From Rhodospirillaceae bacterium (GTDB lineage Bacteria; Pseudomonadota; Gammaproteobacteria; Steroidobacterales; Rariloculaceae): DNA of 36,781 nucleotides. Numbering within the stretch: position 1 is the stretch's first letter; each line of letters opens with the position of its first letter. A program made the translations under genes and the position numbers. Under the pieces are notes generated by a model, which saw only the letters and a program-made list of their open reading frames with translations, had not been told where the DNA came from and searched no databases. The stretch lies in assembly GCA_002718345.1 (NCBI GenBank), contig PBDA01000053.1, positions 1 through 36,781 on the forward strand, in the 5' to 3' direction. Shown here piece after piece: positions 1 through 7,168 of the stretch.

Positions 1-459
1 AAAAATAAAATAACAGTTGGAGATGTGTTAAAAAGACCTTTACCAAAAGATGAACCAATAGAAATTTATAAAATATCTGAACTTACATTAAATTCTATCA
101 AGCATATCAAAGAGGGCGGTTCATGGAAAGATATACCAGATGAACATTTATCAAAAGCACATAAGAAAATAAGAGAAAATATTAAACGATATCGGTCTCC
201 TAATTTTTATAGAAGGTTTGCTAGGAGTGAAGTGATGGGAACTATAACTGCAACCTCAACTCCTGAAAATAGTGGTATTATTCATCCATTAGAAAATAGA
301 CGATATTCAGTAAGAGAAATAGCAAGGTTCCAAAGTTTTCCTGACGAGTTTAAATTTTATGGAGAAAGTATTCCTCATAAATACAAAATGATTGGTAATG
401 CAGTTCCACCTAAATTAGCATATCAAATAGCACTATCAGTAAAGAAATTTTTAAGTTGA
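1..459 (+). CDS. DNA (cytosine-5-)-methyltransferase, C-terminal part (5' end outside window)
   Basis: The reading frame is open from base 1, so the gene begins upstream of the window and only about 152 C-terminal residues are visible. They hold the end of the target-recognition region and the last conserved motifs of C5 cytosine methyltransferases: the motif IX-type segment RRYSVREIARFQSFPDEF and the motif X segment GNAVPPKLA. The enzyme would transfer a methyl group from S-adenosylmethionine to C5 of cytosine in a specific DNA site. The catalytic PC motif and SAM-binding motif lie outside the window. The stop codon overlaps the stop of the convergent HNH nuclease gene by 9 bases, which suggests a restriction-modification pair. 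The segment is much more AT-rich than the core genes further right, consistent with horizontal acquisition. Family assignment is secure; the recognition site cannot be read. Confidence 0.88.
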   Translation, partial: KNKITVGDVLKRPLPKDEPIEIYKISELTLNSIKHIKEGGSWKDIPDEHLSKAHKKIRENIKRYRSPNFYRRFARSEVMGTITATSTPENSGIIHPLENRRYSVREIARFQSFPDEFKFYGESIPHKYKMIGNAVPPKLAYQIALSVKKFLS

Positions 460-1029
460 TTTTAACAACCATTTTTTAGCATTTTCTATAATTTCAGGTT
501 TATCATCAAACCTACCTATTCCAGTATTACAACTTTCACATAAGTAACCACGAACTTTTCCATTTTGGTGATTATGGTCTAAAACTATTTTACTAATGCC
601 CGCAATAGAAATTTTTTTGCAAATAGGGCATTCAAATAAATCATAATTTTTTGGTTTTTTACTATCCCAGATTTGTCTTTGCTGTGAAGATACACTTATT
701 CCGTCTTTAATTTTTCTGCAATCTTTACATGAAGGTCTCTTTGTAATTGAGTGTTTTTTAATACGATTATTAGAAAAAAAGGTTGTAGGTAGAAATTTAA
801 AACATCTATCACAAACTTTGTAATCGTACTCATCACCAGTTTTAGATATATCAAAAAATTGTACATCATTTTCATCAAGATTGATTTTAATCCTATTTTT
901 AATTAAATACATATTTCCAAATTTATCTGTAATACCAACGGAATTTAAAGGAATTGTAATTCCTCTTGTTGATATATTATTCTTTAAATAGAAATATTTT
1001 TTCATGTTCATACTTCTAAAGCAGAGCAT
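451..1029 (-). CDS. HNH endonuclease, recombination endonuclease VII-like; probable restriction enzyme
   Basis: This 192-residue protein carries a C-terminal treble-clef HNH core: CPIC at 134-137, DHNH at 151-154 and CESCN at 164-168, followed by a helix with IIENAKKWL. That is the T4 endonuclease VII-type (beta-beta-alpha-metal) nuclease pattern. A second zinc site is likely from CDRC (73-76) and CKDC (101-104). A zinc-bound endonuclease VII-like fold is known in type II restriction enzymes such as Hpy99I. The gene lies tail to tail with a C5 methyltransferase gene and overlaps its end by 9 bases, so I infer it is the cognate restriction enzyme. The start is uncertain: ATGs occur at residues 1, 7 and 9 and none has a good ribosome-binding site. 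A non-restriction HNH role is possible. Confidence 0.75.
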   Translation of the reverse strand: MLCFRSMNMKKYFYLKNNISTRGITIPLNSVGITDKFGNMYLIKNRIKINLDENDVQFFDISKTGDEYDYKVCDRCFKFLPTTFFSNNRIKKHSITKRPSCKDCRKIKDGISVSSQQRQIWDSKKPKNYDLFECPICKKISIAGISKIVLDHNHQNGKVRGYLCESCNTGIGRFDDKPEIIENAKKWLLKST

Positions 1030-1112
1030 TTTTAGTTATTTTTGTAAAGATATTGAATTTAAACTATTATCAACCTGATAATTTTGCAAAAACAACTACA
1101 GTAGAATAAAAC

Positions 1113-1256
1113 GTGACCACAAAACTAATCAAGTATCATGAACTTTTAACGAATGAGGGTGGAGTTCAGTTACAAAGAGGAATGAACTTTGGGATTCGTG
1201 GTTCTTATTCAATAGTTTTAATGTCTACAGAAAAACAATTAAAACGAGAAAAATAA
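1113..1256 (+). pseudogene. Possible N-terminal remnant of an HNH/McrA-like restriction endonuclease
   Basis: A GTG-started frame of 47 codons, preceded in frame by a TAA, reads like the beginning of a real protein. The key stretch is HELLTNEGGVQLQRGMNFG followed by IRGSYSIVLMS. From memory this resembles the N-terminal region of large HNH restriction endonucleases (LQRGMN...SV.LMS), but no downstream part is present: it stops after a lysine-rich tail. Its 3' end overlaps the putative small membrane gene on the other strand. The likely reading is a truncated gene left beside the R-M pair. The start codon has no clear ribosome-binding site. The family call rests on recall of a short motif and is tentative. 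Confidence 0.35.
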
Positions 1257-1443
1257 AACCCACAACTGCAATCGCAACACCCAAAAAAATTAACTTCAAA
1301 AAACATCCCAGCAATTCTCCAGCAGCATCACTACCAAAAATTAATGCTACTGTTATTAAAACCAGACAAATTGCGATTATTTCCATCATGACGAACATAC
1401 TCCATCGAATTCCAGTCTTTGTCGCATTTAATATCAAAGACAC
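1225..1443 (-). CDS. Putative small two-helix membrane protein
   Basis: A 72-codon frame with a GTG start encodes a strongly hydrophobic peptide. A short polar N-terminus (about residues 1-14, including KTGIRW) is followed by two likely transmembrane segments at about 17-36 and 46-70, separated by a short loop with GSDAAGELLG. No family was recognised. There is no clear ribosome-binding site, and in AT-rich DNA a hydrophobic frame can arise by chance, so it may be spurious. It sits between nuclease debris and the tRNA-like remnant. Confidence 0.35.
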   Translation of the reverse strand: MSLILNATKTGIRWSMFVMMEIIAICLVLITVALIFGSDAAGELLGCFLKLIFLGVAIAVVGFIFLVLIVFL

Positions 1444-1496
1444 AATTTCTGATTAACTCATTTGAAATTGTTTTCATTTCAATTCAAATCTACCCC

Positions 1497-1529
1497 TATG
1501 TGGTTGGGGGTTCAAATCCCGTCAGAGAC
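1497..1529 (+). other. tRNA 3'-end-like remnant (T-arm plus acceptor-like strand), possible attachment site
   Basis: The stretch holds GGGGGTTCAAATCCC, with the G-TTCAAAT-C core typical of a tRNA T-arm, preceded by TGGTT like a variable loop and followed by GTCAGAGAC in the place of an acceptor 3' strand. The T-stem has a G:G mismatch and a G:T pair, no matching anticodon arm or 5' acceptor half is found upstream, and no CCA follows. It is therefore not a functional tRNA. Fragments of this kind are left where an integrative element has duplicated the 3' end of a tRNA gene. It sits at the right edge of the AT-rich accessory segment, which fits an old island boundary, but chance resemblance is possible. 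Confidence 0.33.
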
Positions 1530-1661
1530 TAATTCTTGTCACACAGGGTTTAACCTGAACTTAGAAATCTCTTTTTTAGGTTCCCTGTTCAACCCAGCCT
1601 GTAACTATGGAATGATTTTGTTTATAAAACCTGTAAACTGCACCTTAGAAAAACATAGCTT

Positions 1662-2762
1662 TTGATAGGGTCGTTTATTACAACATTGAAACCTCTTAAG
1701 CCATTGAAAGTATTAATAGTAGGTGCTGGCCCATCCGGTTTGACGGCTGCCGTTGAGCTTTCCAGAATGGGGTTGTTGCCCGACCTAGTTGATAAAAAAG
1801 AATATCCATCTTCTCTCTCTCGGGCTGTAGGTATTTTGCCGGCCACAATGCAACTCTTAGAACCAAGCAATGTTGCATATGAAATTGAAAAACAATCAAT
1901 TGTTGTCCATAAAATTAAGTTTCATAAAAATTCAGAATTAATTGCTGAAGTACTAGTTAATTTATTTTCCGAGAAGTTTTTCAATATGTATGCATTAGCT
2001 CAGGATAAAACAGAATCAATTCTCGCAGATAAATTTCAAGAGTATGGGGGGTCTATAGCTTATAAAACGGAAGTGACTGATCTACAGCAAAAGGAAAATA
2101 AAGTTTTTGTAAAATTAAACAATGAAATAAGGCCATATGACATTGTGATTGGTGCTGATGGAACAAAAAGCATTGTACGAGAATGTGCTGGTATTGAGTT
2201 TTTAGGTTATGAATTAGCTGATGATTGGTCTATAGCAGATGTTTATACAGATGATTCTATGACAAACACCGATTTTAAAGTTTTTTTAAAAAAAAAGAAC
2301 AAAGCGGCAATCATGGTTCCGCTCGAAAAACATAGAGTAAGAATAATTTCAAACACAGAAAATGCATTAGATGAAGTGCCGCTTGATATGCCTATCAATA
2401 AAATTAAGCGAACCGGGAAATTTAAAATAGAAGTTAAACAAGCCGAGCGATATTCAAAAGGAAGAGTTTTCCTTGTAGGAGATGCAGCACATTCTCATTC
2501 CCCTGTTGGCGGCAGAGGAATGAATTTAGGTATAGCTGATGCGGCAGATTTGGCAAATAAAATCGTAAATGGTGGGCTTGATCAATATCATATAGATAGA
2601 TATCTGGCTGGAGAAAAAATAATAAAGTTCACTGAGAAAGCCAGAAAAACTGTTTTATCTGGCAATAGATTTAAAAAAGAATTAATTTTCTTTTTTTTAG
2701 TGATGATAAGTAAGAGCAAGATATTAAATAAAATTTTTATCAGAAGGCTACTTACGATTTAA
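1662..2762 (+). CDS. FAD-dependent monooxygenase (PheA/TfdB-type aromatic hydroxylase family)
   Basis: The protein has the three signatures of class A flavoprotein monooxygenases: the N-terminal dinucleotide-binding VGAGPSGLTAA, the central DIVIGADGTKSIVRE (DG motif) and RVFLVGDAAHSHSPVGGRG (GD motif that holds the FAD ribityl chain). At about 366 residues it is shorter than phenol hydroxylases and lacks their C-terminal thioredoxin-like domain, ending instead in a basic and hydrophobic tail. Such enzymes hydroxylate aromatic or polyketide-like substrates with NAD(P)H and oxygen; the substrate is unknown. The start is uncertain: the frame opens with TTG at 1662, and other TTG codons at 1686 and 1704 would leave a leader closer to the GxGxxG motif. 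No clear ribosome-binding site decides it. It is convergent with a methyltransferase gene. Confidence 0.85.
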   Translation: MIGSFITTLKPLKPLKVLIVGAGPSGLTAAVELSRMGLLPDLVDKKEYPSSLSRAVGILPATMQLLEPSNVAYEIEKQSIVVHKIKFHKNSELIAEVLVNLFSEKFFNMYALAQDKTESILADKFQEYGGSIAYKTEVTDLQQKENKVFVKLNNEIRPYDIVIGADGTKSIVRECAGIEFLGYELADDWSIADVYTDDSMTNTDFKVFLKKKNKAAIMVPLEKHRVRIISNTENALDEVPLDMPINKIKRTGKFKIEVKQAERYSKGRVFLVGDAAHSHSPVGGRGMNLGIADAADLANKIVNGGLDQYHIDRYLAGEKIIKFTEKARKTVLSGNRFKKELIFFFLVMISKSKILNKIFIRRLLTI

Positions 2763-2767
2763 TTGTT

Positions 2768-2781
2768 CCAAGTTAGCTTGG
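2768..2781. terminator. Hairpin between convergent genes
   Basis: CCAAG-TTAG-CTTGG forms a perfect 5-bp stem with a 4-base loop six bases after the monooxygenase stop and over the methyltransferase stop. Only a short T-rich stretch follows on the plus strand and none on the minus strand, so it is at best a weak intrinsic terminator. Confidence 0.4.
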
Positions 2782-3588
2782 TAGTTTCTGCACAAGTGCC
2801 CGTGCCTTATTGCCAATATGCAGGCGCTTATAAATGAAGTTCACTAGAGGTTTCATAGAGTAAGTCTCCCAACGTACTAGCTTAAAACCAGTCTTTTTTA
2901 GTAAAAGGTCAAAAGAATAACGACAAAACTCATTGCAGTGTCCGGGCTTAAAATTATCTGGGAAGCGTTTCTTGTGTATTCCAGCGTTGGTCATCAATCG
3001 TTTTAGTCGTAGATCTATGCCATCAATATTTGGCATTTCAAATAAGGCATACCCTCCTAGTTTTAGTCTGTGATTTATTTTTTTTAAAGCCACGATAGGG
3101 TTTTCTAGATGCTCAAGTACGTGACGTAATGCAATTAGGTCATACTGAAAACCATCAGACTTTATAGTTAAAAAATTGCCGACGGTAACTTTTACACCTA
3201 GTGTATTAGTCGCGGTATTTGCAGCTTCACTTGATAATTCAAGACCATGCGTGCTCCATCCGGCCTTTTCAGCTAGATAAAGTAGTCTACCTGTACCACA
3301 TCCGACATCTAGAAATTTCCCAGGTTTGGATATCCATTTTTCAATAAATTGCCATGAGGCGTCTTTATCACGGTTATAAATTGACTCATCATCAGTTGGG
3401 TCTGTTTGGTCAATATATTGTGTTTGATCAAGACCACCTGTTAGGTCATAGTTAACCAGCTTACAGTTAGGACAGCGATAATATTTAAATTCACATTTTT
3501 GACCAAGGGTGTAAAACAGTCTTAGATTGTTATCGGTGCAAAGCCTGCAGGAGAAGTGGCACTTTTTCTCATCTTGAAATTGATTCAT
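2773..3588 (-). CDS. Class I SAM-dependent methyltransferase with N-terminal zinc ribbon
   Basis: The 271-residue protein starts with four cysteines spaced as a zinc ribbon (C14, C17, C39, C42), then a Rossmann methyltransferase domain with motif I FLDVGCGTGRLL near residue 93, the acidic strand-2 end GLELS, and LRHVLEHLENP, typical of Methyltransf_23-like enzymes. The C-terminal third (HCNEFCRYSFDLLLKKTGF) fits the same group. Similar zinc-ribbon methyltransferases are common in sugar, lipid and cell-surface modification clusters, but no such cluster is visible here, so the substrate is unknown. The ATG at 3588 lacks a strong ribosome-binding site but fits the domain start. It is convergent with the FAD monooxygenase, with 10 bases between the genes. 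Confidence 0.85.
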   Translation of the reverse strand: MNQFQDEKKCHFSCRLCTDNNLRLFYTLGQKCEFKYYRCPNCKLVNYDLTGGLDQTQYIDQTDPTDDESIYNRDKDASWQFIEKWISKPGKFLDVGCGTGRLLYLAEKAGWSTHGLELSSEAANTATNTLGVKVTVGNFLTIKSDGFQYDLIALRHVLEHLENPIVALKKINHRLKLGGYALFEMPNIDGIDLRLKRLMTNAGIHKKRFPDNFKPGHCNEFCRYSFDLLLKKTGFKLVRWETYSMKPLVNFIYKRLHIGNKARALVQKLPS

Positions 3589-3659
3589 GCACGGTATTAT
3601 ATAGAGCTGAATGTCTAAATTTTTTCACAATGCTAAACTCATTTATGGTGTAGTTTTCT

Positions 3660-4160
3660 ATGAATTTTAGCCCAATGCTAACTCCTAAAGAGATGATTCA
3701 TAAGGGCATTTTCGGTGGAACCTATTTTAGTGAGCTTGTTGATCACAGAGAATTTCCTGAAGAATGGTTTAAAGGACTAGAGGAAAAGTTCTATTGTTCT
3801 AAAAAGTACCGATCGGAAGTTAACTTGTTCAAAATCAAATCAGGCCAGTCTCAAAAAGAATGGGAAGATAAAGGCTGGATTCATCGAGACGATCCTAGGG
3901 GCTGGTTTGAATGGTACTGTAAATACCATATGGGTCGGAGACATGAAGATGATGCTCGACAAATAAAAAGATGGGCAGCATTCTGTGGTCCTAAGGGAAG
4001 ATGGAGAAATCGAATCTATTCCCAGATAAATCTTGCTGGATGTTCTATTGAAACGAGCCAAAATATAAGCAGACGAATTCAGCAGTCACTCCTACACTGG
4101 TCATACATTGTCAATGATGCAGACTATCGGTCTTGGTTAATTGCTAAAGATGGTTCCTAA
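3660..4160 (+). CDS. Conserved protein of unknown function
   Basis: This 166-residue soluble protein has no signal peptide or membrane segment. I recognise the pattern of a conserved but uncharacterised family: an N-terminal LTPKEMIHKGIFGG, a mid-protein DPRGWFEWYCKYHMGRR, then QIKRWAAFCGPKGRW, and a C-terminal SRRIQQSLLHWSY. Invariant-looking tryptophan, arginine and aspartate clusters suggest a real folded protein with a conserved site, but I know of no established function. ATG at 3660 is the first start; an internal ATG at codon 6 is a possible alternative. It stands alone, divergent from the methyltransferase gene and convergent with xthA. Confidence 0.7.
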   Translation: MNFSPMLTPKEMIHKGIFGGTYFSELVDHREFPEEWFKGLEEKFYCSKKYRSEVNLFKIKSGQSQKEWEDKGWIHRDDPRGWFEWYCKYHMGRRHEDDARQIKRWAAFCGPKGRWRNRIYSQINLAGCSIETSQNISRRIQQSLLHWSYIVNDADYRSWLIAKDGS

Positions 4161-4246
4161 TCTTAAACACCTTTATTAGTAGAAGTGTCTGCATTTTCTG
4201 TATTTCAAGGGCGTCTCAAAAGTGAAATATCGCATCTAGTTTAGAG

Positions 4247-5017
4247 TTATAAGTTTTTAAATTCGGCAATGACAGGAGTGTGATCGGAGGGCCTCTCGTT
4301 TTTTCTTGGCTCAATGTCAATGAAGCATTTCATACAAAGAGAGCTCAATTTTTTTGAAGCAAGTATCAAGTCGATCCTCATTCCCATATTTCGCCTAAAT
4401 GCTGCTGCGCGGTAGTCCCACCAGCTAAAGCTGTTTTCCTTCTGTTCAAAAAGACGAAATGTATCCTTAAGGCCAATTGATTGGATTTTTGTTAAAGCAG
4501 TACGTTCTTTTGGACTACATAGGATTTTCCCTTCCCAGGCAGCCGGGTCATGTACATCTATGTCATCAGGTGCAATATTAAAATCACCCATAGCAAGTAA
4601 AAGATCATGATTATCTGTTTCTTTGTTCAGTTGTGCCTCTAAAGCATTAAGCCATTGAAGTTTGTACTTGTATTTATCTGAGTCAATACTCTGCCCATTA
4701 GGTACATACAAATTAAATATTCTAATGCCACTATATGTAGCTCCTAGAACTCTTTTTTGAGGGTCATCAAACCCTTCAACTTCCATAACAACGTCTTGTG
4801 GAGGTTTTCGAGAAATGAGCGCTACACCGTTATACGTTGGTTGACCACTAAAAACTGCGGTATAACCTATTTCTTCAAACGCGCTCAGGGGAAAGTGCTC
4901 ATCCGTCATTTTAGTTTCTTGCAGTCCAAGAACATCAGGCTGATGTTGCTCCAACCATGCTGTAACTTGTTCTAAACGAACTCTTAGGCTATTTACATTC
5001 CATGTAGCAATTTTCAT
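4247..5017 (-). CDS. xthA: Exodeoxyribonuclease III
   Basis: The 256-residue protein is a full-length member of the exonuclease III/AP endonuclease (EEP) family, close to the 268 residues of the E. coli enzyme. It shows the N-terminal MKIATWNVNSLRVRL, the metal ligand glutamate in LGLQETKM, the catalytic GDFNIAPDDIDVHDP, the substrate-site RIDLILAS, and the C-terminal SDHTPVIAEF with catalytic Asp-His. It removes nucleotides from 3' ends and cuts DNA at abasic sites in base excision repair. Its ATG overlaps the stop of prlC by four bases (ATGA), so the two are translationally coupled and co-transcribed. Confidence 0.95.
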   Translation of the reverse strand: MKIATWNVNSLRVRLEQVTAWLEQHQPDVLGLQETKMTDEHFPLSAFEEIGYTAVFSGQPTYNGVALISRKPPQDVVMEVEGFDDPQKRVLGATYSGIRIFNLYVPNGQSIDSDKYKYKLQWLNALEAQLNKETDNHDLLLAMGDFNIAPDDIDVHDPAAWEGKILCSPKERTALTKIQSIGLKDTFRLFEQKENSFSWWDYRAAAFRRNMGMRIDLILASKKLSSLCMKCFIDIEPRKNERPSDHTPVIAEFKNL

Positions 5018-7056
5018 GAGCTGTTTTCATCTCCAACTAAAATGCCGTTTTGGCGAAGCAAAGGATCTAAACTAGGCGATCTCCCTCGAAAATTTTTAAA
5101 ATTATCTAATGCTTCTCGACTTCCACCAGTTGCCAAAATATGCTGTTTAAATTTTTTTGCTATTTGTTTATCAAATATTTCTGAATTTTCGAATGCTGAA
5201 AAAGCATCAGCTGCCAATACTTCTGCCCACTTATAACTGTAGTAACCAGCAGCATAGCTACCACCAAAAATATGTGAAAACGTATTTGCAAAACGATTGA
5301 ATTTTGGGAGTTTTAATACTGATACTTCTGTTCTTACGCTTTTAAGAATTTTCTCTACTAGAGAGTCCCTTGAAGGTTCATATTCAGCATGTAACCTGAA
5401 GTCAAACAGAGCAAACTCAAGTTGTCTAACCATAGATAATCCTGCCTGGAAGGAGCGAGAAGCATTCAATCTGGTCAACGTATCTGCTGGTAGAGGCTTG
5501 CCTGTACGGTAGTGACCTGAAATCAGAGGTAAAATTTCTGGTGACCAGGCAAAATTCTCTAAAAATTGGCTTGGCAGTTCTACGGCGTCCCAAGGAACAC
5601 CATTTATTCCAGAGAGTGACGGGTAGCTGACTTCTGTCAACAGATGATGCAGTGTATGACCAAACTCGTGAAAAAGGGTTACCACCTCATCATGGGTTAG
5701 TAGAGCAGGGTCATCGCCAGAAGGTGGGCTAAAATTACAGACTAAGTGAGCTACCGGTTTTTGGCTCTTTCCCCTCAGAGAACATTTTACGAGGCACTCA
5801 TCCATCCATGCTCCACCACGCTTATTTGGTCTCGCATAAAGATCAGTATAAAAACCCCCAATAAGAGATCCTTGGTTAGAAAAAATTTCGTAATAAATTA
5901 CATCTGGATGCCAGGTTTCAACGTTATCTTGAGGGTGAATTTTGATTTCAAATAGTTTATTAGCGACATCAAATAACCCTGCAATAACACCAGGTAGTGG
6001 AAAAAAGGGGCGTAGCTCATCATCTGAGAGAGAAAATCGAGATTGCCTGAGTTTTTCGGAATAATACGGTACATCCCAAACATTAAGCTTTCTGTTTGCA
6101 AAAGCCTCAAGCTCTTCAAGTTCGGTCTGTGCTACTGGCCTACTCTTATCCGCTAACTCCTGAAGGAAATTAAGAACCTCTTCTGTAGAGCTTGCCATTT
6201 TGGTTGCAAGAGAGAGGTCTGCATAACTTTTGAAGCCCAGTATTTTAGCTGACTCATAACGTAACCTAACTATTTCTTCCAATATCTCTCTGTTATTCCA
6301 TTTTCCTGCATAAGGGCCTTGATCAGACGCACGTGTTACCCATGCTTTGTAATAAAGCTTTCTGAGTTTTTCATTTTCAGCATGCGACATGATTGCTTGG
6401 TAGGTTGGATGATCAAGAGTCAATAACCAGCCAGTTTTTCCTTCTTTCTTGGCTTGTTCTTCAGCTCGAAAAATAACAGTTTCAGGGATGCCTTTTAGCG
6501 CTGATATATCATCTTCGTGGTGTTTAAAAGCATCTGTGGCATCCATTAAGTTTTGTTCAAAATCGGCTTGGCGTTGTACTAGAGTTTTTGCTAGCTGTTT
6601 GAATTTGTTTTTATCATTCTTTGTGAGCCCAACTCCAGCCAGTCTAAATTCTCTCAAAGCATGGAAAATCAACATGCGCTCAGTGACTTGTGTATCGTCT
6701 ATCTGCTTTTCTAGTTCAGAAAATAAAGCCCAAAGCTTTTCACTTTGCGCGATTTCGGTTCCAAATTCAGAAATCATTGGAAGGCATTTGTTGTGCTCGT
6801 GCCGTAGCTCGGGTGTCGATATTACCGAATTCAAATGTGTTACAGGGCTCCAAAGGCGATGTATCGATTCTTGAATTTCCTCTATATCCTCAGCAATGCT
6901 GAAAGATGCTGTTTTGTTGGCTTCTAATTTGGTTAGCATGGCCCTTAGTTTTTTAAGAGCTTGATTAACAGCATCGCTTATATGGTCGGCTTTAATTGAA
7001 CCAAAGTCTGGCAAACCTTTTGTTTTAAGTAATGGATTGCTCACTAATGACCCCAA
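5014..7056 (-). CDS. prlC: Oligopeptidase A (M3 family zinc metallopeptidase)
   Basis: At 680 residues the protein matches E. coli oligopeptidase A in length. The zinc-binding HEFGH motif lies at H463-H467 inside TLFHEFGHTLHHLL, and the third ligand and substrate region follow in WDAVELPSQFLENFAW. The N-terminal part is the helical M3 domain that closes over the active-site channel. The cytosolic enzyme degrades short peptides, including cleaved signal peptides. The frame starts with ATG at 7056, and no signal peptide is present. The gene is divergent from gor across about 110 bases and overlaps the start of xthA by four bases. Confidence 0.96.
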   Translation of the reverse strand: MGSLVSNPLLKTKGLPDFGSIKADHISDAVNQALKKLRAMLTKLEANKTASFSIAEDIEEIQESIHRLWSPVTHLNSVISTPELRHEHNKCLPMISEFGTEIAQSEKLWALFSELEKQIDDTQVTERMLIFHALREFRLAGVGLTKNDKNKFKQLAKTLVQRQADFEQNLMDATDAFKHHEDDISALKGIPETVIFRAEEQAKKEGKTGWLLTLDHPTYQAIMSHAENEKLRKLYYKAWVTRASDQGPYAGKWNNREILEEIVRLRYESAKILGFKSYADLSLATKMASSTEEVLNFLQELADKSRPVAQTELEELEAFANRKLNVWDVPYYSEKLRQSRFSLSDDELRPFFPLPGVIAGLFDVANKLFEIKIHPQDNVETWHPDVIYYEIFSNQGSLIGGFYTDLYARPNKRGGAWMDECLVKCSLRGKSQKPVAHLVCNFSPPSGDDPALLTHDEVVTLFHEFGHTLHHLLTEVSYPSLSGINGVPWDAVELPSQFLENFAWSPEILPLISGHYRTGKPLPADTLTRLNASRSFQAGLSMVRQLEFALFDFRLHAEYEPSRDSLVEKILKSVRTEVSVLKLPKFNRFANTFSHIFGGSYAAGYYSYKWAEVLAADAFSAFENSEIFDKQIAKKFKQHILATGGSREALDNFKNFRGRSPSLDPLLRQNGILVGDENSS

Positions 7057-7168
7057 AAAGTGTGCAATCTAGCACATAGAGCTCTTGACGTTATCCCAAA
7101 AAACAATGAAGGGGTGAATATCAATTTCCTGTTAAGCTCTGCTCATTATCAGTTTGGAAGATATTCTT

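Noticed and set aside
1462-1665. 67-codon plus-strand frame over the tRNA-like remnant
   Set aside because: Its composition is not protein-like, it has no ribosome-binding site and it is explained by non-coding DNA with a tRNA-like fragment.
6449-6874. 141-codon plus-strand frame inside prlC
   Set aside because: Ser/Cys-rich antisense shadow with no recognisable domain.
7057-7168. Promoter with TTGACG at 7085 upstream of gor
   Set aside because: No acceptable -10 box at 16-18 bases; promoters surely exist here but cannot be placed.
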